Of a stretch of DNA of 64,000 bases, positions 26,008-35,319 are shown one piece after another (within the stretch, counting starts at the first letter, position 1; each line of letters starts with the position of its first letter). The stretch is from positions 233,762 to 297,761 of the forward strand of contig NZ_WEIC01000004.1 of the NCBI RefSeq assembly GCF_009184395.1, read 5' to 3'. The DNA is from Amylibacter sp. SFDW26 (lineage in GTDB: Bacteria; Pseudomonadota; Alphaproteobacteria; Rhodobacterales; Rhodobacteraceae). Under the pieces are notes generated by a model. That model worked only from the letters and a program-made list of their open reading frames with translations, was not told where the DNA came from and made no database searches. Made by a program: the position numbers and the translations under genes.

Positions 26008-26588
26008 GATGAGGTCCTGTTGTAATCTAATGGGTATCCAACGCCTGATAACATGCCTGCAACTTCTGTTAGAGGAAGGCCTACGACGCTGCTATAGGAT
26101 CCGTTGATCCATGGGATGAATGCGGCGGCAATACCTTGGATGGCATAAGCACCAGCTTTGCCTTGCCATTCGTTTGAGCGGATATAACCAGAGAGTTCTA
26201 TATCTGATAGGACTTTGAATTTTACGGCTGTAGTGACCTGTTTTTCAATCACGCAATCTTTGGTTTTAAGAGCAACTGCAGTGATCACACGGTGACGGCG
26301 ACCTGATAAAAGACTTAAGTATTCAATGGCTTGTGCTTCATTCGATGGTTTGCCAAGGATGCGACGGCCAACAGAAACAACAGTATCAGCACATAAAACG
26401 ATTTCATCATCTGTGTGATCAATTGCTTGTAATTTATTGGCTGTGATGCGGCGAGCATAGGATAAAGGTAGCTCTGCCTTTTGTGGGGTTTCATCGATAT
26501 CCGCAGGGCGGATATCACTTGGTATAACGCCGATTTGCGCAAGCAATTCTTGCCTGCGTGGACTGGCTGACCCCAGAACCAATTTCAT
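26004..26588 (-). CDS. maf: Maf-family nucleotide pyrophosphatase
   Basis: A 194-residue house-cleaning nucleotide pyrophosphatase, which hydrolyses non-canonical NTPs. It has the signature LGSASPRRQELL at the N-terminus, CADTVVSVGRRILGKP in the middle and QGIAAAFIPWINGSYSSVVG near the end, all typical. It starts 4 bp after infA and overlaps the RNase gene. The N-terminal SASPRR and Asp of ADT form the active site. Confidence 0.93.
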   Translation of the reverse strand: MKLVLGSASPRRQELLAQIGVIPSDIRPADIDETPQKAELPLSYARRITANKLQAIDHTDDEIVLCADTVVSVGRRILGKPSNEAQAIEYLSLLSGRRHRVITAVALKTKDCVIEKQVTTAVKFKVLSDIELSGYIRSNEWQGKAGAYAIQGIAAAFIPWINGSYSSVVGLPLTEVAGMLSGVGYPLDYNRTSS

Positions 26589-26592
26589 GGTT

Positions 26593-26811
26593 TTACTTAT
26601 AGCGGTAGTTGATGCGGCCCTTAGTCAGGTCATAAGGTGTCATTTCCACCTGAACCTTGTCACCAGCCAAAACGCGAATGCGGTTTTTGCGCATTTTGCC
26701 AGCTGTGTGGGCGATAATCTCATGGCCGTTCTCTAGCTCTACCCGAAATGTCGCATTCGGCAGAAGCTCAACAACGACACCATCGAATTCGAGAAGTTCT
26801 TCTTTAGCCAT
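26593..26811 (-). CDS. infA: Translation initiation factor IF-1
   Basis: A 72-residue S1/OB-fold factor that binds the ribosomal A site during initiation. Family pattern: [51 protein letters not shown]. It leads the infA-maf-RNase-yacG operon; GGAGTAAAC precedes the ATG. Confidence 0.97.
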   Translation of the reverse strand: MAKEELLEFDGVVVELLPNATFRVELENGHEIIAHTAGKMRKNRIRVLAGDKVQVEMTPYDLTKGRINYRYK

Positions 26812-27174
26812 GTTTACTCCTAGTTTGTAACTGTATGGGGGATAAAATCCCTTTGCGGGGTTACATGATGGGGTTTCGGGAGAATTACAAGTAAAAAGGG
26901 GCTTAACGGTGCGTTTCAGATGGTTAATGTAAGTTAATGCAACAGATTATTGGCAGAAATGGGTGTATGATTTGCGTATGATCGGCGTGCACAGGACGTA
27001 TGACAGCTGTACGGCATAAGAATATGTGTGTTTTGTTAAGAATGGTTAATTTTAGCGGGTGAAGAGCGCAATATTCGTTAAATTTATGCGAAGATTGGTA
27101 TGACTTTCATTTTGTGTAGAATGGAAACCATGCTCAATATCTGCTATGGGGGACAAAGCTACCGTCGGGAACGG
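26812..27174. promoter_or_regulatory. Spacer upstream of infA
   Basis: 363 bp that should hold the infA promoter and 5' leader. It also lies downstream of the inserted methyltransferase gene (27175-27975). No RNA gene, repeat or clear terminator was seen; a short plus-strand frame (27100-27318) overlaps the methyltransferase and is not credible. Confidence 0.4.
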
Positions 27175-27975
27175 TTAGTTCAAATCCGTGACAAGGGTAT
27201 AACTCATTGGGATTTGAGCTTTGCGATTACAATAAATATCGTATTCTGGTTCGCGAATTGTATGTGCATGTTCGGTCAGCTGGCGAATTCTCAATCCAGC
27301 AGAGACCGCGGACGTTAGAATATCTCCCAGACTGTGAATGAACCAATACCCAGTTTCCCCAACGCCATGGTCGAGACCATCATAAGCTATCGCTTCGTTA
27401 ACCTCTTGTGGACTGCGATCAAAATAGCTGAAACTTGGCTCGTGGGGTCTATCGGTTGCTGGGTCGAAAACCTCCATAAACGGATGAGTTTCATAGATGA
27501 CGAGCATGGCATGAGGAGACATTAGTCTTCGCACAACTTCGAAAAAACTTTGAAGGTCGGGCATCCAATTGAGGACTCCTATCGTGATCAAAACAAGGTC
27601 ATAGGTTCCGAGATTCTCTGGTAAATCATAGATATCAGCTTCTAATAGGAGTGGGGCTTGCCCCGCTAACTCTGCAAGTTTTTGACCCTGTTTTAGAAAG
27701 GATTCGGATTGATCAATACCAAGGGCAGGCACTGCGCCAAGAGAAGCAAGAGAAAGGAGTTCACGCGCATTATTACAGCCGATTTGAACAGCATTCCGCC
27801 CATTTATATCGATACCTTGAAGTGTAGTGGTCAAACATGCGTCCAATACGCTAAACTCAGGCTTTGCAGCCGCCGCCAATAAATCATCCCATTCCTTGCC
27901 TGTTTCATGAAGTCGGGCTGAAGCCTCCCATGCGGCTTTGTTGGCTTGAGTTATGGAACGAATGTCATCTACCAT
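27175..27975 (-). CDS. Class I SAM-dependent methyltransferase
   Basis: A 266-residue soluble methyltransferase. Motif I is VQIGCNNARELLSLASLG, followed by GIDQSESFL (motif II acid) and YDLVLITIGVLNWMPD (motif IV region). The substrate is unknown; the ITQANKAAWEASA start is shared with a group of stand-alone methyltransferases. It lies inside an otherwise conserved block between infA and the phosphatase gene, together with the YHS and TylF-type genes, so it is probably an insertion. Confidence 0.82.
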   Translation of the reverse strand: MVDDIRSITQANKAAWEASARLHETGKEWDDLLAAAAKPEFSVLDACLTTTLQGIDINGRNAVQIGCNNARELLSLASLGAVPALGIDQSESFLKQGQKLAELAGQAPLLLEADIYDLPENLGTYDLVLITIGVLNWMPDLQSFFEVVRRLMSPHAMLVIYETHPFMEVFDPATDRPHEPSFSYFDRSPQEVNEAIAYDGLDHGVGETGYWFIHSLGDILTSAVSAGLRIRQLTEHAHTIREPEYDIYCNRKAQIPMSYTLVTDLN

Positions 27976-28199
27976 TTTGAAAAATCTTTCTTAAATGCAT
28001 CTTTCTATTTTCGTCGAACATTAACTATTCGCTACATCGTAGCAATATGTAAAAAGGGCTCATAGCAGATATTCATTCTTGCTAGCAGGTAGAGCCTAAT
28101 TACTATTTGTATTCTAACCACAATGAAATGTGATTGGTGTTTTGTAGCCTATTAAGAGAACCTTTATACAAATATTCACATTTTAGATGGAGACAAATT

Positions 28200-28664
28200 A
28201 TGCCAAACATTAATTACACATTGAAACGCCGTGAAATGATGGCATTGAGCATTGTGGGTACTGCATCTTTCATGGCTCTTCCATCCTTTGCAAAGGACCG
28301 TATTTCCAAGACTGGTAAAGGCGTTGCCATCAAAGGGTTTGATACGACAGCTTATTTCGAAAAAGGTGGACCTGCTAAAGGTACCGATGCGAATGTGGTC
28401 GATTGGAAGGGGGCAAAGTGGCAGTTTGCAACTGCTAAAGAGGCGGCGATGTTTAAGGCTAATCCAACTGCTTTTGCTCCACAGTTTGGCGGTCATTGCA
28501 CGCGGGCGATGTCCATTCGTAAGGTTGTGCCTGGTGATCCAAAGGTTTGGCGTATCCGCGGGGATAAATTGTATTTGTTTTTTGCACCTATTGGTCGCGA
28601 CCTGTTTGACAAAGGCCCAGATGCGATGATTGCAAAGGCGCAGGCTTATTGGGATAGCTTATAA
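28200..28664 (+). CDS. Exported YHS-domain protein
   Basis: A 154-residue protein with a probable twin-arginine signal (LKRREMMALSIVG...SFA/KD) and one YHS domain (GFDTTAYF...WQFATAKEAAMFKANP...FGGHC). YHS domains occur in metal-handling and redox proteins; in this family some members are annotated as selenoproteins, but no in-frame TGA is seen here. The frame opens at 28134, but ATGGAGACAAATT before the ATG at 28200 and the signal peptide support the later start. It diverges from the methyltransferase gene. Confidence 0.82.
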   Translation: MPNINYTLKRREMMALSIVGTASFMALPSFAKDRISKTGKGVAIKGFDTTAYFEKGGPAKGTDANVVDWKGAKWQFATAKEAAMFKANPTAFAPQFGGHCTRAMSIRKVVPGDPKVWRIRGDKLYLFFAPIGRDLFDKGPDAMIAKAQAYWDSL

Positions 28665-28863
28665 AACAAAATGCGCCGAATAATATAGCGGTTCAAATTA
28701 ATTCGCATTTTGAAATACATTCATAATCAATGAAAATGATGAATGTATTGCAGATTAATGGTTTTTTCTTCATAGAGATAATTAAATGGAAATTTAATTT
28801 AGCATATGTGCGGTTAATATGAGAACTGTGGATGCATGTTAATAAAGAATAGGTTCTGGCTAA

Positions 28864-29619
28864 ATGAATATATATCAGCGATTATTAACTGGCTTTCGAA
28901 AAGCTGTTTGTGGCGCGCCGTTCAAATTTACATATGCGGCTGATGGATTTGCTGTACGGAAAAAATTCGTACCATTCTTAGATGATGAGAATTTCAGTAA
29001 GTCGTGGCGAGAAACAACGAAGCTTAATGACCCATATTGGGGCGGAACAACACCTGATATTCGTTGGCGCTGCCATGTATGTGCATGGGCTGCATCAAGC
29101 TGTTTGGATATTGAAGGTGATTTTGCAGAGTTTGGGGTGAATACTGGAATACTCTCATCAATGGTGTTGAAAACAATTGATTTTGAGAAAACTGGAAAAC
29201 GGTTTTTCCTGTATGATACTTTTACTGGTATTCCAGAAGATATGGCGACACCCGCTGAAATTGCTCATACAAAGAAAATGAATGATACAATCTACTCGAC
29301 AGATATTCTTGAAGTCGCAAAAGAAGTATTTTCACCTTTTAAAAATATTGAGTTCATACAGGGGCGCTTGCCTGAAACTATAGAAACATCTGGCATTGGC
29401 AAAATTGCGTATGCCTCAATTGATTTGAATTCCGTTGTTGCAGAAATGGCCGTTGCCGAAGCTATCTGGGACCGCATGTCTACTGGGGCTATGATCGTAC
29501 TAGATGACTTTGGTTTTGGGGGACATGAAGATCAGAATAAGGCTTGGAATGAGTTTGCTGCATCTAAAGGTAAAATGATATTTACTGTTCCCACGGGACA
29601 GGGCATCTTAATGCGTTAG
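28864..29619 (+). CDS. TylF/MycF-family O-methyltransferase
   Basis: A 251-residue SAM-dependent methyltransferase of the macrocin O-methyltransferase family. Landmarks: GDFAEFGVNTG (motif I), FFLYDTFTGIPEDM, IAYASIDLNSV and MIVLDDFGFGGHEDQNKAW, the last holding metal-binding acids. Members methylate sugars of antibiotics or surface glycans. No sugar biosynthesis genes flank it, so the substrate is open; the glycan region at 34-40 kb is the nearest candidate context. Confidence 0.85.
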   Translation: MNIYQRLLTGFRKAVCGAPFKFTYAADGFAVRKKFVPFLDDENFSKSWRETTKLNDPYWGGTTPDIRWRCHVCAWAASSCLDIEGDFAEFGVNTGILSSMVLKTIDFEKTGKRFFLYDTFTGIPEDMATPAEIAHTKKMNDTIYSTDILEVAKEVFSPFKNIEFIQGRLPETIETSGIGKIAYASIDLNSVVAEMAVAEAIWDRMSTGAMIVLDDFGFGGHEDQNKAWNEFAASKGKMIFTVPTGQGILMR

Positions 29620-29658
29620 TATTTACCTTTGTAAATAATTCTGACCAAATTTTAAATA

Positions 29659-30102
29659 CTAACTTAAGAAGCGTTTTTTGATGTTTGCGATGATGTCGTC
29701 TCGAACGGCGCGGTAAGCCGCTAGTTTATCTTCGCGATTTTCGCCTGATCCTGTTGGATCGGCGGTTTCCCAATACTCCACATCTACGGCGCTGTTTTTT
29801 GTCAGTTCAGCAATACGTCTGTGGGATGTTGGGGATAGGGCGATAACAAGATCAAAGCTGTCTAGGCGGTCGCCCCAATCTTCGAGTTCTTCGAAGGAGC
29901 GGGATTTGTGTTTGGATAATTCTACGTCGAGTTCTTTACAGACAGCTACGGCAAAGCCGTCCACATCATTATCGCCTTTGACGCCTGCGGACTGGATGAA
30001 GATTTTTGTGCCAACTAGGTTTTTCATCAATCCTTCAGCCATAGGCGAGCGGATAGAATTATGATCACAGCAAAATAGAACGGCAGATGGCGTGTCAGAC
30101 AT
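29659..30102 (-). CDS. Low-molecular-weight protein tyrosine phosphatase / arsenate reductase-like
   Basis: A 147-residue LMW-PTPase-fold protein. The phosphate loop is Cys12-x5-Arg18-Ser (CDHNSIRS), and the general acid lies in ADPTG. It could act on phosphotyrosine or reduce arsenate; the loop alone does not decide. It ends the murA-DUF2948-hisD-UPF0262 group with only 5 bp before it, in keeping with the usual gene order, which argues for a core cell function rather than arsenic resistance. Confidence 0.85.
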   Translation of the reverse strand: MSDTPSAVLFCCDHNSIRSPMAEGLMKNLVGTKIFIQSAGVKGDNDVDGFAVAVCKELDVELSKHKSRSFEELEDWGDRLDSFDLVIALSPTSHRRIAELTKNSAVDVEYWETADPTGSGENREDKLAAYRAVRDDIIANIKKRFLS

Positions 30103-30107
30103 GATGA

Positions 30108-30596
30108 TTACCCGCGGAAATGCAGAACGCAGATCAAGGTGAAAAGACGCCTTGCTGTGCGTTTGTCTGTTTCGATTTTGCCTTCAAGACGTTCTTGTAC
30201 CAAACGGCCGCCTTCATCATGGATGCCGCGACGGCCCATATCAATCGCTTCGATTTGGGCGGCTGGCAGACTTTTGACGGCGTCAAAATATGCTTCGCAG
30301 ATTTGGAAGTAGTCTTTGATGGTGTCACGGAAAGGGGACAAAGACAGGTGAAATTCACCCGCTTTATCGTCTTGTTCTGTGACGATATCAAAAACCAAAC
30401 GCTTGTCTTGGATAGAAAGTGTTAATTTGTATGGGCCAGCGGGTGTTGGGGCATCGCCTTTGTCTGGAAGGCCGAATGCATTGTCCTCGATCAGATCATA
30501 GATTGCGATCTTTCGTTCTTGATCCACTTCGGGCGTTGGGGCAGGGAGGCCTGTGTCATCCAATTCGATGTGGGTTAGGTAAGAAATCTCAGCCAT
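30108..30596 (-). CDS. UPF0262 family protein
   Basis: A 162-residue soluble protein of an uncharacterised alphaproteobacterial family. It has the family start (THIELDDTGLPAPTPEVDQE, RKIAIYDLIEDN) and a conserved DMGRRGIHDEG segment. It overlaps the end of hisD by 8 bp, so it is translationally coupled. Its function is unknown; the constant link to hisD and murA suggests a housekeeping role. Confidence 0.88.
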   Translation of the reverse strand: MAEISYLTHIELDDTGLPAPTPEVDQERKIAIYDLIEDNAFGLPDKGDAPTPAGPYKLTLSIQDKRLVFDIVTEQDDKAGEFHLSLSPFRDTIKDYFQICEAYFDAVKSLPAAQIEAIDMGRRGIHDEGGRLVQERLEGKIETDKRTARRLFTLICVLHFRG

Positions 30597-31902
30597 CGTT
30601 ACTTTCGTTCAATTTATCAAGCCGTGCCCGTACGGACAGCCCATGTGCCTCTAGGCTTTCGGATTTTGCCAATGTTTCAGCGGCAGGTCCGATTGCTGCA
30701 AGGGCGTTTGGTGTCATCTTGGCCAATGTTGTGCGTTTCATAAAGTCCAAAACCGACAAACCTGACGAAAATCTTGCGGATCGTGCTGTTGGCAACACGT
30801 GATTTGGGCCGCCAATGTAGTCGCCAATGGCTTCTGGTGTCCATGCGCCGATGAATATTGCACCTGCGTGGCGTATGGATTTTGAGTATTCTTCGGCATC
30901 AGCGAGACAAAGTTCTAGGTGTTCTGGTGCGATGCGGTCGGATAATTGTGCCGCCTCAAATAGGTCATCAACGATGATAACAGCGCCGAAATCTTCCCAA
31001 CTTTTGCGGGCGATATCGCGACGCTCTAGTGTTTCTAAGCGTTTTTCGATGGCTGCGATGACTTTATCGCCGAATTTTGCATCATTTGTGATCAGGATCG
31101 CTTGTGCGCTTTCGTCGTGTTCTGCTTGAGACAGCATATCAATGGCAATCCAGTCTGGATCGTTGTCTTTATCAGCGATGACAAGGATTTCTGAGGGACC
31201 TGCGATCATATCGATGCCAACAGTGCCATACACACGGCGCTTTGCGGCGGCTACGAATGCATTGCCAGGACCTGTGATGGTATCAACTTTTTCGATTGTG
31301 TTTGTACCATATGCCATTGCGGCAATCGCTTGGGCACCGCCAATACGATAAACAGTTTCAACACCTGCTAGGCGTGCAGCCAATAGAACCAGCGGATTGT
31401 ATTGGCCATTTGGGGTTGGAGCACAGATTGATAAGCGGTCAACTCCTGCAACTTTGGCTGGAATGGCGTTCATCAAGACAGATGAGGGGTAAGAGGCAAG
31501 GCCGCCTGGTACATACAGACCTGCGGCTTCGACAGCTGACCAGCGCCAGCCTAGTTTTGCGCCTGATGCATCTTCCCACCATTCGTCTTGTGGCAACTGT
31601 TTCTTATGGTAATCGCGAATACGGGTTGCTGCGAGCTCTAATGCTTCTGCTTCTGCCTCTGGCACTTCTGCAATAGCTGCGTCGATTTCGTCTTTGGTGA
31701 ACGCCAATGTTTCTGGTGTCAGATCAAAGCCATCGAATTTGGATGTCAATTCAATCACAGCGTCATCACCGCGTGTCTGAACATCGCTGATGATGGCCGC
31801 AACAGCATCATCCACCTCGACGGTGGTTTCGCGTTTGTTGTTTAGAAACGCTACAAATGACGCTTCGAAATCGGCGTCTTTGATGTTTAGAACGATAGGC
31901 AT
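30589..31902 (-). CDS. hisD: Histidinol dehydrogenase
   Basis: A 437-residue enzyme that oxidises histidinol to histidine in two NAD-dependent steps. Zinc-site and active-site elements are visible: GPSEILVIAD, QAEHDESAQAIL and IAPEHLEL, with GAIFIGAWTPEAIGDYIGGP downstream. It is full length. It starts 3 bp after the DUF2948 gene and overlaps UPF0262. The rest of the his pathway is not in the window. Confidence 0.96.
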   Translation of the reverse strand: MPIVLNIKDADFEASFVAFLNNKRETTVEVDDAVAAIISDVQTRGDDAVIELTSKFDGFDLTPETLAFTKDEIDAAIAEVPEAEAEALELAATRIRDYHKKQLPQDEWWEDASGAKLGWRWSAVEAAGLYVPGGLASYPSSVLMNAIPAKVAGVDRLSICAPTPNGQYNPLVLLAARLAGVETVYRIGGAQAIAAMAYGTNTIEKVDTITGPGNAFVAAAKRRVYGTVGIDMIAGPSEILVIADKDNDPDWIAIDMLSQAEHDESAQAILITNDAKFGDKVIAAIEKRLETLERRDIARKSWEDFGAVIIVDDLFEAAQLSDRIAPEHLELCLADAEEYSKSIRHAGAIFIGAWTPEAIGDYIGGPNHVLPTARSARFSSGLSVLDFMKRTTLAKMTPNALAAIGPAAETLAKSESLEAHGLSVRARLDKLNESNDG

Positions 31903-31905
31903 TGT

Positions 31906-32391
31906 TTATTCGACCGTATGATTTGGTGCAGATTTGGATACTGCCTTGTAGGGTTTTGTGACGTCTTTCAACGTGACATCTAAGCACTCTACATCCAAAG
32001 CCAAGGCACCATCGCCAGCTAATGTGAAAATAACCTGACCTTCGCCGTCTTTTCCTGCTTTGAAATCAATAGATAAGATTGAAATGATTTGGTCTTTGTC
32101 AGATTTATCGATGCCCATAGAGGACACTTTTAAAACGTTGTTCACAACCAGCATGGCTTGCACGCGTTCATAGACACGGTTGCCGCGTTCAGCCTGTGTT
32201 TTATCTTCCCAACGGAAGCGGTTGAGCAACAGGCCAAATCGATTGGCCGATGGTTGCCATGATGTTTCTTTTAAGGGCAACACTGCATCTTGAATAAGTG
32301 TCGAGATCACACTTAGATCATCTACATCTTGTGCGATAAGACGTAATGATTGTTCAATGCCATCTTCGAATTTAGCGTCTTGTTGGGTCAC
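31906..32391 (-). CDS. DUF2948 family protein
   Basis: A 161-residue soluble protein of an uncharacterised alphaproteobacterial family with the expected core ([51 protein letters not shown]). It overlaps the end of murA by 4 bp and precedes hisD. Its constant place between murA and hisD is the only clue to its role. Confidence 0.88.
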   Translation of the reverse strand: MTQQDAKFEDGIEQSLRLIAQDVDDLSVISTLIQDAVLPLKETSWQPSANRFGLLLNRFRWEDKTQAERGNRVYERVQAMLVVNNVLKVSSMGIDKSDKDQIISILSIDFKAGKDGEGQVIFTLAGDGALALDVECLDVTLKDVTKPYKAVSKSAPNHTVE

Positions 32392-33653
32392 TCAGATACC
32401 CTTTCGATATTCGCACCACAGGCGGAAAGTTTATCTTCTAAACGCTCATAGCCGCGATCCAAGTGATAAACGCGTGATACGATTGTTTCACCTTCGGCAG
32501 CAAGTCCTGCAAGGATAAGGGATACAGAGGCGCGTAGATCCGTCGCCATGACGGGTGCACCTTTAAGTTTCTCAACACCAGTCACTGTGGCTGTGCCGCC
32601 ACTGACTTCGATGGATGCGCCCATGCGGATCAATTCAGGGGCGTGCATAAAGCGGTTTTCAAAGATGGTTTCTTCCAGCACTGATGTGCCGTCCGCTGTA
32701 CATAGCATTGCCATCATTTGCGCTTGCAGATCCGTTGGAAAGCCCGGGAACGGTTCGGTTACAACATCTACGCCTTTGATACGGCCATTGCGGCTGGCGA
32801 CTTTCAGACCACGCTTGGTTTCTGTGACTGAGATGCCGCAAGCGTCTAGTTTTTCACAAAATGCCGCTAAAAGGTTGATACGCCCGCCCAGTAATTCAAC
32901 TTCGCCGCCAGCGATGACAGGGGCCAGCATATATGTGCCAAGCTCGATGCGATCCGTGACAACAGGGTGGGTTGCGCCGTGTAGTTTTTCTACGCCTTCA
33001 ATGGTGATGTCTGTTGAGCCGTCACCGCTGATTTGTGCGCCCATTTTACGCAAGCAATCGGCAAGATCTACGATTTCAGGTTCGCGGGCTGCGTTTTTGA
33101 TAACGGTTGTACCCTTGGCAAGCGTAGCTGCCATAAGCAGGTTTTCTGTGGCACCAACAGATGCGAATTCCAACTCAATTACAGCGCCCTTTAGGCCTGT
33201 TGGGGCTTTGGCGTGAACGTAGCCTTCTTTCAATTCGATTTCCGCACCTAAAGCTTCAAGGCCTTTGAGGTGTAGGTCAACGGGGCGCGCGCCAATAGCG
33301 CAACCGCCAGGCAGGGAAACAACTGCTTCGCCATCACGCGCCAGCATTGGGCCAAGAACCAAGATTGACGCGCGCATTTTGCGCACGATGTCATAATGTG
33401 CTGTGTGGTTTGTAATCTTGTGGGTATCTAAGACGATGATTTGACCGCCTTGCAACACAGCCACTTCGGTGCCCAAAGAGGATAGCAATTCGTTGGTTGT
33501 CTTGATGTCAGATAAACGCGGTACATTTGTTAGGGTCAAAGGTTCGTCTGTTAGCAAAGTTGCTGGCATCAATGTTAGGGCAGCGTTTTTTGCGCCCGCA
33601 ATAGGGATTTCACCACTCAAAGGGCCATTGCCCCGTACGATAATCGAATCCAT
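32388..33653 (-). CDS. murA: UDP-N-acetylglucosamine 1-carboxyvinyltransferase
   Basis: A 421-residue enzyme for the first committed step of peptidoglycan synthesis: it transfers enolpyruvate from PEP to UDP-GlcNAc. The loop [15 protein letters not shown] contains the Cys that fosfomycin modifies. N-terminal [19 protein letters not shown] and the C-terminal [13 protein letters not shown] with conserved Arg are typical. AAAGGCAG precedes the ATG. It leads the murA-DUF2948-hisD operon after a small basic reading frame. Confidence 0.97.
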   Translation of the reverse strand: MDSIIVRGNGPLSGEIPIAGAKNAALTLMPATLLTDEPLTLTNVPRLSDIKTTNELLSSLGTEVAVLQGGQIIVLDTHKITNHTAHYDIVRKMRASILVLGPMLARDGEAVVSLPGGCAIGARPVDLHLKGLEALGAEIELKEGYVHAKAPTGLKGAVIELEFASVGATENLLMAATLAKGTTVIKNAAREPEIVDLADCLRKMGAQISGDGSTDITIEGVEKLHGATHPVVTDRIELGTYMLAPVIAGGEVELLGGRINLLAAFCEKLDACGISVTETKRGLKVASRNGRIKGVDVVTEPFPGFPTDLQAQMMAMLCTADGTSVLEETIFENRFMHAPELIRMGASIEVSGGTATVTGVEKLKGAPVMATDLRASVSLILAGLAAEGETIVSRVYHLDRGYERLEDKLSACGANIERVSE

Positions 33654-33659
33654 CTGCCT

Positions 33660-33803
33660 TTACCCCTTAGTGTCTGCCGCTTTTCGTGTACGACTTTGTG
33701 CTTTGCGCCTTTGCAGATTTTCGCGCAACTGCTTGCGCAGCCGTTCAGCACGTTCTGCTGCGGCTTTTTCTTTGGCTGTCATTGGCTTTTCTTTTTCAGT
33801 CAT
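33660..33803 (-). CDS. Small basic protein upstream of murA
   Basis: A 47-residue reading frame, very rich in Lys, Arg, Glu and Ala (MTEKEKPMTAKEKAAAERAE..., LRKQLRENLQRRKAQ), likely one long charged helix. It ends 6 bp before murA, and AAAGGGGTGCC precedes its ATG. Position and codon use suggest a real gene, perhaps RNA- or ribosome-associated, but no function can be stated. Confidence 0.6.
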   Translation of the reverse strand: MTEKEKPMTAKEKAAAERAERLRKQLRENLQRRKAQSRTRKAADTKG

Positions 33804-33895
33804 GGCACCCCTTTACAATAAGCTTTGTGCGGGGTCTAGACAAAGTGCTTTATCCCTTGCGTTTCGTCTGGCTTGCGATAAAAAGCGCTCATTGT

Positions 33896-33970
33896 GCTGC
33901 TGTAGCTCAGTGGTAGAGCGCGTCATTGGTAATGACGAGGTCGGGAGTTCAATTCTCCCCAGCAGCACCA
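33896..33970 (+). tRNA. tRNA-Thr (GGT)
   Basis: 75-nt gene with encoded CCA. Acceptor GCTGCTG/CAGCAGC, anticodon loop TTGGTAA with anticodon GGT, T loop GTTCAATTC. A 127-bp repeat begins 12 bp downstream. Confidence 0.94.
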
Positions 33971-33982
33971 TTTCCTTCAAGT

Positions 33983-34109
33983 TGTAAAAGGTCAGGCAAG
34001 TTTGCCATTTTGGCGGATTTATTGCCATTAGGGCCGATACGGAACTAAATCATTGGATGAATGGCAGCTTTTGATGACAAATCGCGCTTGAAAACGATAT
34101 CGTTTGGTA
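33983..34109 (+). repeat. 127-bp direct repeat, left copy
   Basis: Matches 49066-49192 without gaps at about 120 of 127 positions, in the same orientation. It includes short inverted pieces (GGCAAGTTTGCC; TGGCGGATTTATTGCCA). It starts 12 bp after tRNA-Thr. It has no credible reading frame. The remaining 34110-34307 is AT-rich spacer with nothing else recognised. Confidence 0.88.
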
Positions 34110-34307
34110 ACTAAGGGCGGAGAGCAGACATTCAGTTGGGAAATAGAAAGGAAGGTCATCTGTCCAGAAGTTGACATTCATGATATACTGCAAGTTTAAG
34201 TGTATCGCATAGCTGGTTTGTTAATGTTTAAATAAATTCTTTATAGAGTTTGCAAATACTATATCCATGAATATGGTGGCGTAAAATAAATTCGATAGGG
34301 ACAAAAA

Positions 34308-35285
34308 TTGGATTTCGACGATAACTCCACATCATTTAATAAAGTGAAAAGCGAGATTAAGAACTCACAAGGGGTGAGTTACTCGGATTTTTTAAGAACC
34401 TTAACGCCTAATTTTCGCGTGGCTCAACGCGACTTGCTTCTGGGGCATATGGCTTTGGTTACAACATTATTGGTCCTGTGTTTTCTCCCCTTAAGCTCAT
34501 GGCCGATATCAATTCTAGCAATCCTCGCAGGAAGCTTCTTGATTGGGTATTGGTTTGCATATATCCAACTTTTTATTCACGAAGCAGCACATTACAACAT
34601 GGCTGCTAAAAAGGAAAATAATGAGTTTATTGGTAATTTCGCCATTGGTATCCTTGTTGGTTCTTCAATAAAAGATTATCGAAAAATCCACTTTCAACAT
34701 CACCGTGCTTTAGGCACTACGGAGGACAGTGAGAATTCTTACTTCTTCCCTTTTAACATCATTATGATTTTTAAAATGTTACTTGGAATACGCGTTGTCG
34801 AAGTCATTATGAATCGCAAAAAAATAGTGGATCAAGTTAAACCAAATGACGGCGGAAAGCCACGTATCTCTGGAATATTAATAGCGGGGCTTATCCTACA
34901 TTGTTCAATATTGGGTCTATTGTTTATCACTCAGGAATGGATCGCGTTATTTTCATGGGGGATCGGTATAGCAATTGTATTTCCATTCTTTGGCGCGGTT
35001 CGTCAAATTCTTGAGCACCGTTCGTTAGATGCAAATCCACAAATTGATTATAGTGAAGTTGATCACGGCGCTATGACACGTATATTCGGGGATGATATTT
35101 TTTCTAGGACATTTGGAGCTGCTGGGTTTAATAAACACTTAATTCACCACTGGGAACCAAGGCTATCTTATACAGTTTATGATAACGTATTAGCCTATAT
35201 CAGTGATACACAGCTTGCAGAGACAATTGATAAGCGCAGTTCTAGTTATGGTCGCGTTTTTGTAGACCTCTTGAAGAGTTCTTGA
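34308..35285 (+). CDS. Membrane fatty acid desaturase-family protein
   Basis: A 325-residue integral membrane di-iron enzyme with the three histidine boxes of the desaturase/hydroxylase superfamily: HEAAH (91-95), HFQHH (128-132) and HLIHH near residue 280. Three to four hydrophobic segments surround them. It would insert a double bond or hydroxyl in a lipid or carotenoid-like substrate. The start appears to be TTG at 34308 with GGGA upstream; the next ATG is internal to the conserved part. It is followed at 34 bp by a methyltransferase gene in the surface-glycan region. Confidence 0.82.
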   Translation: MDFDDNSTSFNKVKSEIKNSQGVSYSDFLRTLTPNFRVAQRDLLLGHMALVTTLLVLCFLPLSSWPISILAILAGSFLIGYWFAYIQLFIHEAAHYNMAAKKENNEFIGNFAIGILVGSSIKDYRKIHFQHHRALGTTEDSENSYFFPFNIIMIFKMLLGIRVVEVIMNRKKIVDQVKPNDGGKPRISGILIAGLILHCSILGLLFITQEWIALFSWGIGIAIVFPFFGAVRQILEHRSLDANPQIDYSEVDHGAMTRIFGDDIFSRTFGAAGFNKHLIHHWEPRLSYTVYDNVLAYISDTQLAETIDKRSSSYGRVFVDLLKSS

Positions 35286-35319
35286 TAAGTAACTTTAAAA
35301 CTTAAGAGATTAAGACATC

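Noticed and set aside
28200..28664. YHS-domain selenoprotein
   Set aside because: No in-frame TGA and no selenocysteine-type element seen.
29659..30102. Arsenic-resistance gene
   Set aside because: No arsB, acr3 or arsR neighbours; its fixed place after UPF0262 suggests a core phosphatase.
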